Assembly (NCBI GenBank): GCA_006384855.1
Contig: VCJN01003563.1
Span: 124,001-188,000, forward strand
DNA length: 64,000 bases
Direction: 5' to 3'
Origin: Tetraselmis striata
Taxonomy: Eukaryota > Chlorophyta > Chlorodendrophyceae > Chlorodendrales > Chlorodendraceae
Under the pieces are notes generated by a model. It had not been told where the DNA came from. It made no database searches and saw nothing but the letters and a program-made list of their open reading frames with translations. Shown in pieces: positions 10,301 to 21,189 of this stretch (position 1 is its first letter; each line of letters begins with the position of its first letter). The position numbers were made by a program, and so were the translations under genes.

Positions 10301-11932
10301 CAAGAGCGGCTATTTCAGCAAGCGCGCTCAGGCTGCGCCGTTGACAAAAGATGCCCAGCAATGGAATTTGGTTCATCATCGAAGTGATCTCATTTCAAAG
10401 TAGCCCCCCCCCCCCCCCCCTCCCCACGGCTGGCGGTGTCATGCAGGCAACCGCAACGCGGTCACTAAAATAAGAGAGAATTGTCGTTTGTTTACAGGCA
10501 CATTATCATCAAGGGTGATTTCGACAATCACAGGGACAACATCAAGCAGTTGGTGGCATCCACAGCGAAGCCCGTATCTCTTCTCATCGCAGACAGCAAC
10601 TACGGGCTCAACTTGGGCCCCTGGGATGTGGCATGGACTTCGGAATTCAAGAACACACTGAGCTTGGTGGATCATTGCAACGATGGCCTGCAGAATTGCA
10701 AGTTCATCTGGTTCCTTACGGACCAGGCACTTCCCCATGCCATGGCCGCCATCTCCGAGCGCGACATGCAATTCAAGGTGTTCTATTGGAGCAAGAATCG
10801 CGGGAACTGCGCCGGTGACCGTTTCACATCCGATGGTGAGATCTTCTTGATGTGTTGGCCACCCGGCCACCAACTGGACATCTTCAAGGATCCCACTGAG
10901 CCCGAGCGGTACACTACCAACCCCTATTGCGCCCGCATACCATCCTCCAACATGTTCCGGCTGGAGTCAACCGATGTGAGCAAGCCCACCAACGCCGCGC
11001 AAAAACCAATTGCGCTCATTCGGAGGATCCTGGACTTTGCCACGGAACCGGGAAGTCTCATTTTGGATGTGACTTGCGGCACAGGCACTACAGCGGTAAG
11101 TGATCCGTCAGTGGCCCCGGCATCAATGTCTATATTACAAGTAATACAACCAAAGTGAACAACCAAAATTTATATTTTCTGTCATCAAAGTAGTGTGGCC
11201 GTCCGGTGACTTTGTGCTTGGCATTTTTCGCAGCTTGCTTCCATCGTCAGAATGCAAGACCTGGCTATTAGCCGCAAGGCCCGCATTCAAACCCCCGACT
11301 CCGTCATCTTGGTGGAGAAAGACGACACCCAGCACGAAGGCGCTGTGACGAGGATCAAAGAGTGGTTGGCTCTGAGCAAAGATGAAGCCGACGCGCTGGA
11401 GGATCGCAAACTCGGAACTTTTCCGAGGAAAGCTGGCGGTGGTGCTGAGGATGGCGAGGAGGAGGAGGAGGAGGCTGAAGAGCCTCTGGCGCAAGAACTC
11501 TCTTCCCTGACACATGTGGGCAAGAGTATTGCTGCGGGGCAAGATGATGGCCACGCCACTGAGGAGAACGAGCAAGCCGAGGCCAGTGAGGATGTCGCCA
11601 ATCCCGTTGGCGAGGATGATGATGATGATGAGGAGGAGGGGGAGGAGGGGGAGGAGGAGGAGGGGGAGGAGGAGGAGGAGGAGGAGGAGGGGGAGGGGGA
11701 GGAGGAGGAGGTGGAGGAGGAGGAGGAGGAGGAGGGGGAGGAGGAGGGGGAGGAGGAGGAGGAGGAGGAGGGGGAGGAGGATGAATATGATGATGATGAG
11801 GAGGAAACCGAGGAGGAGGAGGAGGAGGAGGAGGAGGAGGAGGAGGAGGAGGAGGCGGCGGATTCGGAGTGTGATGATGATGTCGAGGATGATGCTTCCA
11901 GCGATGCTGATGATGATGCGCTGGGTGACTAA
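4336..11932 (+). CDS. ParB-like domain / N-4,N-6-type DNA methyltransferase fusion protein (19 exons)
   Basis: Exons inferred from splice sites and unbroken frame: 4336-4526, 4641-4877, 5006-5107, 5256-5315, 5440-5559, 5687-5770, 5865-5933, 6038-6133, 6238-6362, 7022-7506, 7618-7746, 7856-7978, 8106-8552, 9136-9546, 9641-9788, 9881-10049, 10154-10399, 10498-11095, 11234-11932; about 1512 aa. Order: unknown N-terminal domain; Lys/Ala/Pro/Ser-rich H1-like linker (exons 3-8); unknown globular region; ParB-like part (ELPIEVL near 7650, GNHRREASKL near 8155); helical region; methyltransferase with motif IV-like ADSNYGLNLGPWD (near 10590), QKPIALIRRIL (near 11000) and SAM-binding ILDVTCGTGTTA (split by the last intron); then an acidic tail of Asp/Glu runs (11610-11930). 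Motif order IV before I fits the beta/amino-methyltransferase class that methylates N6-adenine or N4-cytosine. Canonical (D/N/S)PP(Y/F/W) is replaced by DSNY, so activity is uncertain. TGTAA follows the stop. Probably nuclear. Confidence 0.75.
6619..6910 (+). repeat. 25-bp palindromic minisatellite in an intron (array 1)
   Basis: About 11-12 head-to-tail units of 25 bp, consensus GTCCATGCTGTGGATGGAC plus GCATGC, lie inside the intron between exons 6238-6362 and 7022-7506. Each unit is itself a near-palindrome around CATGC, so the transcript could fold into serial hairpins. Units differ by single substitutions (GTGG/GAGG, ACGC/AAGC). Because 25 is not a multiple of three, all frames stay open by chance and give spurious ORFs. 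Confidence 0.9.
8776..9052 (+). repeat. 25-bp palindromic minisatellite in a second intron (array 2)
   Basis: The same 25-bp unit as at 6619-6910, about 11 copies, with different variant mix (CTGGGGATGG, CTGGGCATGG), inside the intron between exons 8106-8552 and 9136-9546 of the same gene. Confidence 0.9.
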
Positions 11933-12685
11933 GCCGCTTCCTGCCGCAAGCGGCCTCATGTGTGCGCGTAGGCACTTGGGCGGCCGCGCCTACTTTCCAA
12001 TTGAGAGCCGGCCATGAATACATGTGTAACAATGTGTCACCGCAATTGGTTTCGGAGCAATCATCTGCATATTATTCATGTCCTCACTTCATGCCTTTTG
12101 GCTGCATGACAAACATGATGGTTTCGGAGCTTGTCTATGTTATGGAACTTTACTCTTGCATTGCTTTTATTACCATCCATGCTTTGCTGCATGCTAGCTT
12201 TGATCATAGTTTACATGAAAATAGCAATGGCGATGTTATGGTTTCAAAGGATGATAGACCATTTCTATTACAGACTTAGTTAGCCATACTAACACCACAG
12301 CGCGGCCGCCCCACGTTAGTTACTTGGCAATACAGTACCAAGTTATTTCCGTGATCATCATCTGTACCAAGTTGTATCCATGATCATCACGTTGACCCAT
12401 CCATGCTAGCCCGGGGGCAAGACGTCGCTCGGCACTTAGATTATTTTTTGGCGTGTGTCTGGTCCCCTGAAAACAAGGGTTTTGAGGCCAACATTGCTTA
12501 ACACCGCAACCATGAAACTTTTGGTTAACCTAACATTTATTTTGAATCAATGTTCACACAAGTCAACCCCCGGTGTACGCTGCCCTGGCAAACAAACGCC
12601 CCCTTGACCCAATAGACACACTGAACCTGCCACCTCACATAGGAGCCACGCCCCCTAAATGCTCAATTCCCTTGACATCAAGTGA
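11933..12685. other. 3' UTR and intergenic stretch
   Basis: AT-richer than the surroundings, with three partial direct repeats of ATGGTTTCGGAGC or a variant near 12048, 12120 and 12238, and paired CAAGTT(A/G)T.TCC.TGATCATCA motifs near 12338-12388. No coding signal seen. Confidence 0.4.
12025..12029 (+). terminator. TGTAA polyadenylation signal, methyltransferase gene
   Basis: TGTAA, the usual chlorophyte signal, lies about 95 bp after the stop codon at 11932. Confidence 0.55.
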
Positions 12686-12705
12686 CCCCCCCCCCCCCCC
12701 CCCAA

Positions 12706-12743
<38 letters not shown>
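12686..12743 (+). repeat. C homopolymer followed by (CA)n microsatellite
   Basis: Eighteen consecutive C residues (12686-12703), then a CA dinucleotide array to about 12743. Confidence 0.9.
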
Positions 12744-12745
<2 letters not shown>

Positions 12746-13689
12746 CATAAAAACCCGCAAGTAACACCCTTCTAATGTGGTGTTCCTAGGGCCAGGAGGA
12801 GGTCTGCGAGGTGACACCGCACTTGGAAGCCGCATGTCAGTTGCGTTTGTTTTCGCACTTGTTCGATTACACAGCCACCGCCGCGATAGACAAGAAATCA
12901 ACACGCATACTGACTTTCGCAGTTAACTCCCTAACCCTTAAAACCCTTAAAAATAACCCGCAATTGCTGTGTCAGACTCCGCCCAGTCCCGGCGTTTGGC
13001 AATAAGCCCATCGTATTGAGACAATGTTATTCAGCGCAACAAAGTCGTGGCGCTGCCGCTGGCGGGCACCGCTGCGTCGCCAAAGCTCCACGACTTGGTG
13101 GGCGTGCTGAAGCAGCATCAGAAGAGGGCGGGCGGAATCATCAAGCACAACACCAACGCGGTCATTCAAGAGCATGGCCGCCACGCAAGCCTTCGTCCCC
13201 GGCGACAACTACCGTCGACGAGAGCAGTAGCCCGGAGCCCCTAGCCAATAAGTAGGCCAAGCAGCCCGCCAAGCCGACGGCTGGAGTGCCGGCCCTGGGT
13301 CGGATTGGTGCTGGGGCCAAGGCGGGCGGTGGGGCGTTCGGGTTGCGGGCTGGCCGACGGGCCGCCGTGGCAGCAGTAGCCGCTGCCGCCACCCGTGATC
13401 AGTAGGCCCGCCGCCGTGACGGTCCCGGCGGCCGAAACCGGATGTAAATAATGTATTCCGTCCACCCACTGCCGCGCGCCTCGCCGCCCACTGCAGCGCG
13501 CGCGCTCACAAGCACTGCCGCTCGCACTATCGCAGATGATTAGGCAAAAGCAGCAAGATCGGGAGCCTGGTGATGGGCAATCATGGTCTTCGACACGGCG
13601 GGTGAGGTGAGCAAGGGGGTACGCCGCATTGTGCGCGGTGTCGCATGCATGGCCGCGGATCGGGGTACCCTCTCAACACGGGGCACCCA
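12744..13689. other. GC-rich stretch without a recognised gene
   Basis: Short frames on both strands (for example plus 13047-13244 and overlapping minus frames 13162-13469) have Ala/Arg/Pro-rich shadow composition. The plus frame at 13047 begins plausibly but shows no family motif or splice partner. Nothing further can be supported. Confidence 0.35.
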
Positions 13690-14020
13690 TACCACCCGGG
13701 CTCACATGAAGGCCTTACTCGCAAGAGATTTCCTCAGGGTCCTGAGCTTGGTGGCGGCTCGAGAGCGTGTTCGCTGCCTCATCAAACGGCGCAGATTCGC
13801 CCGCCATGCCGAAGCTGCACGGCACGTCCGTGGATCACCCTTGCACACAGGTGCACGTGTGGCCCGGACTCTGAACCGTGCGCGCATCGGTCGTCCATTC
13901 CGCCTCGTGCGGGTTGCGGGCCGCTTTGAGGCGGCTTGCTGTGGTGATCTTTTTATCGGTGGATTTGTTACTGGCCTTTTTGTAATTCACACCAGTATCT
14001 GGTACAGTACCCTGCACCAG
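13690..14020 (+). repeat. Dispersed retroelement-like repeat, copy A
   Basis: About 330 bp closely resembles 59160-59500: both encode LLARDFL.VLSLVAARER.RCLI.RRRF and end in an AT-richer tail containing TTTTTGTAATTCAC.CCAGTA. The open frame here runs 13583-14137. The shared coding segment followed by a non-coding tail fits the 3' end of a non-LTR retrotransposon, but no reverse transcriptase is present, so that assignment is inference. Confidence 0.6.
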
Positions 14021-14451
14021 CGGCGCCAACAGCAGCTGCTCCGCCAGCACTATGTTACGCAGCACGCGTCGTCCATAGGCGGATATCTTACGCCGTCACG
14101 ATGTGTCGTCAGCGATGTTCTCCAACCGGCGCCTTAAACTCACCCACCCACCGAGGCAAGTCCCTTGATGGGATGTTCGCCGATTCCTACAGTGCTGACT
14201 CAGTGACCGCCATACCTGTACTTTCGCTGCGTGGTGACAGCACCTGATTTAGAGCCCGAGACGCATGTTGACAAAGCGACTGCGCACCTAGAGCACCCCG
14301 TCCTTTAGGAAGAGAAAAAACCTCGACCGGCTCCATGGCATCATACTGCTGCTACCCTTGCAAGCGTACGGCTGGCCGCACTCAAACCTTTTCACACTGT
14401 AGTGCGTAAATATACGAGCACACTGCATCTATTGGAGACTGAGTTCAGGCG
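14021..14451. other. Intergenic stretch
   Basis: No coding or RNA signal seen between the repeat and the Cys-rich frame at 14452. Confidence 0.35.
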
Positions 14452-17060
14452 ATGCTGCCTGATTATGCAGTATGCGCCAAGGGGTGCGAGTCGGTGGGCC
14501 GCTGTATGGGCGCCGGCTGCCAGGGCTGCAACGACTGCGCGTCCGAAGGGTGCTGCCCTGTCCGCAGGTGCTGCTCCGCTGCTGCCCGGCTCGCCGCTTT
14601 CCACGACGAGTGTCCCTCATCGAGCCCATTCCTGTCGAACTATACACGTGCAGGAAAATGCCGACTCCTGGATCGTACCGGGGTGGTTTGCAGATGAGTG
14701 TGCGGAAGTGGTCGCGCCCCGCGCGACTATCCACCCAGCTAACGTGTCGGCAGCACAGCTTTACGGGCTGATCCCACAGAGGCCTAGCAGCTACGAGCCC
14801 CGTCACGTATTACTGCGTAACGGCTGAATTTACATCTGGGGTCGAACGAAGGAATCGTCGAATCGAATAGGCAATATCGTTTGGAGGTGCACCTCTGGTG
14901 GAGGATAGAAGCGGAGGTGCCAGTCTTGAGTTCCACCTAATATCTGTGGGGCACCAGCATCGACGATACGTCGTGCGCGCATAATGTCGTATACTCGCGA
15001 CTAAGTTTACCGTCTTCGAGCCCATACCAACAAGCTATGTTGCTACCGCCATCAAGGATTACTGGAATCGTGCGAGTACAGTGTCACTTTTACACGAATT
15101 CTTGCTGTCTCCAATAACTTTCTAGTACCAAATCTAGTTGGCCTCAAACATACCCGTCAGAGCTTCTCCTCCTTGGATGTGTCAATGGAGGCATCAGTAC
15201 TGCTTCTCTCACAGCTCCCGGCGCGACTGAGTAGAGCACATCTGGCTGTGTGTTCGCACAGGCCCTCTCCCATCTTCCTAATGTTCACGGCGCTCTTCAA
15301 TGCGCCGTCTGGCATCGCGGCGATGGTGATTGGCTTTGCCAACCTGAGCAACGGCTGCAAGGAGCCCCTCCACGTTTTTCCTGCTCGTCCAGGTTGGTGG
15401 GCTGCCAGGCCATGCTGCAACTGCTCAAGTGTCATCAGCATGCCTACTCGCCATCGCTTTTTACCACTGATCCGCGAGCGCTCCGCCATTCTTGACTGTG
15501 TGAACCGCCTCTGCTCTTTGCAGGCATTTGTCTTCAACCTCTTCATGATCCTGTTTGCAGTGCGGCTGTATCAGCAGGTGACAACTCTCGCCCGGGGTCT
15601 CTACATTTTCTGTCACATATCCAGCGATGTTACGCATGCTGATAAGAACCCATGCCAGGCTTTCTAACTACGTTTGCTGAGCGCAGTTCTCGCAGCCCTA
15701 CCTTGAAGACAGCCCGCCCAGGCGCGCTGGCCGCATGTGCTGGCGCGATCCGGTTGTATGTCTCAAGTTTCTGGCCGCGCCCTGCGCCCTTGCCGTGAGC
15801 ATCACCGGCCTGGTGTGGGCTGGGGAGGCCGGGCCTCAATGCCCGCAGGTGCGTCCCCAGTCTGCCTGGTGACACGCTCCCCAATCTATCTCGCGTTCCC
15901 ATTCCCACAGCCATACCTTCTGCGGGAGGTTGCTAACCTTGCCACGCGCTGGCCTTTTGCAGCAAATGAAGGACATGACCATTTGGAGTAGCGTACTGAT
16001 GTGAGCCTCCCCAGCATCCTGCTCGTTGATTTCCCCTTACCATACTGCGCTGATTTACGTACACGCGTTATACACTGAGGATTGATGCACCTGGAGAATT
16101 CGCACTAAAAATGTTGGGATATTTACATGTGGCACAGGCTTATCTACCTCGGGACGGGCTGGCTGGTCATGCTCGTCAGCCTCTGCGTGTAAGCTCTGCG
16201 CTGCGCTGAATGGCCTTGTTCTGCATTTCTCATCTCACACACTGTCACCCCGGCTTGCGCCGCCAACGCTGCAGGCGCGTGAGCCTCACAGCTTGACCTG
16301 TGTCTGCGTCCAGGGAGTGCGGGAGATTCAGCGCGGCGCGCTGCGATGAGCGCTACATGGGCCGTTACACGGGGCACGGCGAGGCACAACCACCGCCTTC
16401 GGCGCCTGGTGCGCAGCAGCCCCCGGTGCAGCACCCGCCAATTGAACCAAACGCGTTCCAGAAGCTTGGATCAGATGTTGGCCACTTCTTCTACCCCACC
16501 GCTCCGCCGTATTATGAAGTGGAGGTGCGGCATCCAGCTGCTCCCAGCACTGCTATTTGTGCATGCAAACATGGGGATGTACCAAGAGCTCATATCACTA
16601 TTGGGTGCCAGACGAACAAGTGACGGGCGTATGCTGCCACGAGGCAACAGCTGCCGCAGTATTGCCTGTGCTGCATTGATTTCAGCAGGCTGCTTGTTCC
16701 ACGCCTGAGTCAATGGTCTTCCCGTTGCAGGCTGGACTCCCACACACAGGTCAAGGACAAGGTATTCACACCGCAACATCCACATCCTTTGCTCGGGAAC
16801 GTCTAGCATACTTTCGTGGGGGCTTGTTTCCGTCGACTTCCATGCACAGTTGCGTGTTGCTGTTCGCCGCACTTATCCCTCCTCGTCCTGTTTCGATCCC
16901 AAATACAGGCGCTGTGCAGTACCCTCCGATCTACGGGCAGCCAGCCGTAGGGATTCCTGTTTCACAAGGTGGTGAGACGTCGTATGTCCCGCCGCCTCAA
17001 TCAAGCGCGCCCTTGTCAAGCCACAAAGATGGCAAGGGCAAAGCGGCAAACAAAGTTTGA
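14452..17060 (+). CDS. Predicted four-span membrane protein with Cys-rich start and PPxY-type tail
   Basis: Downstream exons are well supported: about 15270-15390 (FLMFTALFNAPSGIAAMVIG, span 1), 15523-15578 (AFVFNLFMILFAVRLYQQ, span 2), 15687-15848 (FLAAPCALAVSITGLVWAG, span 3), 15962-15999, 16139-16189 (LIYLGTGWLVMLVSLCV, span 4), 16314-16525 and a last exon about 16908-17060 ending at TGA. The cytosolic tail is Pro/Gln/Tyr-rich, with PPYYEVE and YPPIYGQP resembling WW-domain-binding PY motifs. Upstream, a frame from 14452 is strikingly Cys-rich (CxxxC and CC pairs through about 14600); whether it joins this gene is uncertain, as is everything between 14700 and 15250. I do not recognise the family. 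TGTAA lies about 70 bp after the stop. Role unknown; likely an endomembrane or plasma-membrane protein. Confidence 0.5.
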
Positions 17061-17126
17061 AAAGCTACATGCAGCCCGATACAGCCTTGTGTGATATTAT
17101 TGTATATGAAGTAACTTGCTAGCTCA

Positions 17127-17131
17127 TGTAA
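17127..17131 (+). terminator. TGTAA polyadenylation signal, membrane-protein gene
   Basis: TGTAA about 70 bp downstream of the TGA at 17058-17060. Confidence 0.5.
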
Positions 17132-17617
17132 TTTATATGAAGTAACTTGACAGTTGAATCAGCGATGCGTCGATTTTTCAGAAAATTTTAAAAGAACGGG
17201 TTCTATATCACTGGCCTACAGTTCCATGAATTGCATTGCCAGCGCTTTAAAGTACCAGCAGCGAGCGTTTGCATTGCCAGCGCTTTGAAGTACCAGAGTT
17301 TTTTTCTCCATTACCAGTAGCGAGTACCAGTACTCATGGCCTCCCAAACGTGAGATCGTAATCGGACGGCTGTGTAATTAAGGATCGTGGGTGGGCGGGC
17401 GGGCGGGCGGGCGGGTGCATTATAGTACTTAGTAGTGCATTCTAGTCGTAGATACGCGCTTTAGTCATGCACCTACAGGCCCGATCCACTGCACTATACG
17501 GGTACCCGTACGGCAATAAAGCTCACCGCCGAAAAATCGATGCTTCGCCCGATAATATATAGCTCCTTAATTGGCCTTCAAGGGGTAGCACGCTACGCAC
17601 TATCAAATTAGTGGACC
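17132..17617. other. Intergenic stretch with short repeats
   Basis: Contains a direct repeat of TTGCATTGCCAGCGCTTT.AA near 17232 and 17270, and a (GGGC)n run near 17390-17415. No gene seen. Confidence 0.5.
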
Positions 17618-17895
17618 TTATGCGGGTTCGTGCCGCTGGGCCGTAAGAAAGTCCAGCAACAGATCAAGCCGGAACAAATTCAAAGAAATTTTAAATTTTA
17701 AATGTAGCACCCGCTGGATGGGGTCATGCTTCTGTACCTCTGCGTGGAGAGGGCGGAATGTCAGCACGGCAGCATGCAACTCCCTGGTGGCAACGTGGCG
17801 CGCCTCGTCGATGTAGCCGCCCGCGTCAAGCAAGGTCCAACCGGGATGGCTGCGAGCTGACTCCTCCCACTTCATGGCTGGGTCTCCTTCAGGGC
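17618..17895 (-). pseudogene. Fragment of an unknown protein-coding sequence cut by the LTR element
   Basis: A minus-strand frame of about 90 codons reads MKWEESARSHPGWTLLDAGG and continues with balanced composition and few low-complexity runs, unlike shadow frames. Its 5' side is interrupted exactly at the left LTR (17896), and the first few residues of the frame are LTR-derived. The sequence right of the element (24668 onward) does not visibly continue the protein. I do not recognise the family; it may be the end of a gene or an older transposon. Confidence 0.35.
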
Positions 17896-18343
17896 TGTTG
17901 ACGAACACTGGTCGCAGCAGGCGATCAACTGGTCCACTGAAGTGTAAGTGAGCCCATCTGACTTATAGGCAAATAAGCCTGATGATAATGTGTATTCTGG
18001 CTACTGCAGAAATGATGGAATGTACTGGTACTATCAAGTGACATATACTGGAACTGCAGAGCAAGACAGGTGTGAGGCATGTGAAGACGTGCCTCATACT
18101 ACACTCCATCAAACACACCCAGATTTATGACAGGTGTCCGACTGAACCTGAATAGCCTTTTAGATATTGGAACCAGATCAAGAAGCATGAGAAATGGACA
18201 GATGAGCAGATGGAGCATGACCCCAGCAAGGGCATCCTGCAGATGAGAATATAATGGGACATTTCTCATCATTTGTATTTACAATATTCTGATCCCACAG
18301 ACTCGGTCCCAACAGCAAGCTAGGAATTCTCCGAACATCTAGA
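17896..18343 (+). repeat. 5' LTR
   Basis: 448 bp, starting TGTTGACG and ending CATCTAGA, matching the 3' LTR except for an insertion or deletion of about 40 bp near 18005 and scattered changes. The LTR divergence suggests an old insertion. Confidence 0.85.
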
Positions 18344-18646
18344 GGTTATGGCTAGCTACACGACTCAAAGCTTCCACTGCCTCTAGCATGCTGTTCAGTT
18401 CTTCGTGCATGTGTGCATGTGTGCCTGCAGCTGTGTGCTCGCCTACTTCGTGCCAGCTTTGTGCTTACTTTGTGCCAGCAGCTTCGCTGCGGAGGAGGGG
18501 AAACTGTGTGCCTCTCTCAAACGACTTGTCAAACCCCTGGCCAGCTCTCTCTCTCGGCTAAACTCGACCGTTCCCTACCTAAGAAGCGACCCAGCTCCGA
18601 GCTCTTCTGCCGCCTTCTCAGCCCCACTTAGCTCCACTCCCTGATT

Positions 18647-20602
18647 GTGGCTGTAACAACCGATCGTCTCAACTTTGGCAAAGCTCCCCCTATCAGTCTC
18701 TCCTACTGTGTACCTGACTCCCTTGCATCAGGTCTCTCCCTTCCAAACTCAAGCTCAAGGAGGCCAAGTACCTGGAATTTCATCAGGTCTCTCCCTTCCA
18801 AACTCAAGCTCAAGGAGGCCAAGTACCTGGAATTTCAGGAGGTCAATGATGCTCGCCTCCTCGTGATCTGGTGCATCTCTGTGAAGCGCCACATCCGCGG
18901 TGTTCCTCGGTACCGCAACATCTTCAGCGCCAATGATACCATTGTTGATGACGCGCATCACAATGAAGCTGTCAGCTCTATGGCTTCCCTACCGCTAGAT
19001 AATCAAGCCAAGGGCATCGTGCTCAAGGCCGTTGATCGCGCCAATGAGACAGCAGGCGGACGCGCGGCGCTCAAGGCCTTGCAGGAACTCCGCGCTTCAT
19101 ACCTTCCAGGTGAACGTACCCTTCTCGTTCAACTGAAAGCGTCACTGAATCATGGTCAGAGTACTCATGAAAATCTCCTTGACTTCATGACCCGGCAGGA
19201 GGACCTGCAGATTGCCATCAAAGACTGTGGTGCGACTGTCTCGGATGACGACATGCTCGTATCCTTGCTCAATGGCATGCGCACTGAGGAGGCCACTATC
19301 TGAGGAGTGGTGAAGGGGGACCCCACTGTCACCACCTTCGAGCTGGCCAAGGCAAAGATCAGGACTGTCCAAGACCACAGCATTAGTATGGAGCAACCTG
19401 GCGCTGCCTTTGCTGCCTTTGCGCCAACTGGGGCGACTTCCTACGCTGCCCTCCAAGCCCGCGTCACTGAGCTGGAAGCTGAGAAGAAGAAGGCTGAGGC
19501 TGCAACCCGCAAGTCTGAGGTAGACGAACTAAAGGCTATGGTGGCTGCAATGCAGTCCCAGCACAACGCTGGAGGCGGCGGCAGTGCACTGCGCTTCAAT
19601 CCGCAGAACCGCCGCTGCTACAACTGCAATGCCATCGGACATTTGGCCCGTAACTGCCCCAAGCCCGACAAGAGGAAGACAGTAGGAGAAGGCCGCCCAA
19701 GGCTTGCACCTGGTTCAGAGGAGCCGCCCGCCAAGGAGTTTGGAGCACTGTCGTTCCACATGGCGCTACTTGCCAGCGCCACACCTGAGCTCCCACCCAT
19801 GCCGACTAACGCTTGGTCCGTGATGCCTACCAGCCGTCGCACCATGATCAGGGCAGCGCCGTCACCCCCGCTCAGCTCCCACAACCCGTTCGATTCCCTC
19901 ACCTTCTCCGATGACACCGCCGGCCCAAACGATGAGCCTACCCTCCTAGAGGAGCGCGAAATGCGAGACGCCATCGCCGCTGTGTCAGCTGAAGAGCAAG
20001 CTATTGTTGCCGCCGTTGCGGCAGTCGCTAAGGAGGAAGCTTCGGAGCGTGCCGCCATTGTTGACGTTGCAGCCTTCATCGCAGCCGAGCATGTGGCCAT
20101 GACTGTGGCCCGCACAAGCAAGGCGACCATCCTGCCCAACGACGTTGCCATGCGCCGGGCTATCATCACAAATGATCCCACCCCATGGCATGCTGACTGG
20201 CTGCACTCGGCCGCCCACCGCTCGGGTAAGGCACCAATCCCGATGCCATCTGTGACGCATGTCGTACCAGCTTCTCGCTTCAACGCGTCGACCAACAGTG
20301 GCATGTCTTCTAACTGCAGCCGCCTGAGCGATCATGATCTCGGGTACGACATCGCCGATGATGACGAAGCTATGCTGGTGGATTTCCAGCGTCACTGGGC
20401 GCCTGCTGCACTTGCAGCACGTGCCTTCGCTCCCGCTGATGATCTGACATTGTCACCCGTATCTGACGACACTGGCTGCGAGAACAATAGCGTTCCTGGG
20501 CTTATTAGCGACGACAGTATCAGTGACAATGACTTCTCCCGGCACGCAAGCCCAGCCTCGCTCTGTGGCATACATACCCACTACTCAGCCGCACACGACT
20601 GA
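18647..20602 (+). pseudogene. copia gag with CCHC zinc knuckle (broken)
   Basis: Frame 18647-19303 has the helical capsid-like stretch of copia gag proteins, then stops at TGA (19301-19303); the same frame reopens at once and runs to 20602. A CX2CX4HX4C knuckle (CYNCNAIGHLARNC) lies near 19617-19658. A 55-bp tandem duplication (18726-18780 repeated at 18781-18835) shifts the frame near the start. Downstream of the knuckle the protein turns into an Ala/Asp/Glu-rich linker. Gag would package the RNA. Breaks: the duplication, the TGA and the stop at 20602 with the frame moving to 20523-21089. Confidence 0.75.
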
Positions 20603-21089
20603 CAACGTCTTCCCCGACTCTGACAACATGCCGCACATGGCCCCAGACAACACTGATGATGACAAGGCCGTCTCGATCGGTCACCGCTCCTCCTCGTTGG
20701 GCGCACGCAGCAATCCCAACACCCGACGTGCATTAAAACTTCACCGCCGCGCCAATCGTGCCGCTGCCCGCACCTTCACAGCGTGGCCCATCGCCAGCCT
20801 CCCTGGGACTTCCCCAACTGCGCATGGTGTCATGCGCAACATATATCTGGACGATGCCGTGGACTCATGTCGCCTCGTGCCCCGCGATGCCGTGTCCATT
20901 CAAAATCCATCGACGCAGCATGTTGCTGCTCACGAGGGCGTCTCATCCAGTAACGCCAGGCTCTCCATGACCAAGAGTGCACGTCGTCATCGCAATCGCC
21001 GCTCAGCTCGTCGCCTTCGGAAGCGCGACCCCTTTGCCATCGGGGGCACCAAGCACCTTGCAGCCACCACCCCAGTTGTCATCCCCTAG
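20523..21089 (+). pseudogene. Gag-methyltransferase linker with Arg-rich patches
   Basis: This frame overlaps the end of the gag frame and continues toward the methyltransferase. It carries two basic patches (RRALKLHRRANRAAARTF near 20730 and RRHRNRRSARRLRKRDPF near 20985) that could bind nucleic acid or act in nuclear import; this is inference. A TAG at 21087-21089 separates it from the methyltransferase frame, which is the same frame. No domain recognised. Confidence 0.5.
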
Positions 21090-21189
21090 TCCCCTCCCAA
21101 CGCTATCGACCAAGTGGAGACTGCTCTGGCGCCCGCTGAACAGCGTTGTTTCCTTGGAGAGGCAGCGCCACTGCCGTCCATCCGCCACG

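Noticed and set aside
11135..12032. Long minus-strand frames rich in Leu or in Pro
   Set aside because: They are antisense to the GAG/GAT-rich acidic tail of the methyltransferase.
4105..12700. Possibility that the ParB-methyltransferase gene is the cargo of a larger DNA transposon
   Set aside because: I searched by eye for inverted or direct repeats around 4100 and 12000-12700 and found none; it cannot be excluded beyond this window.
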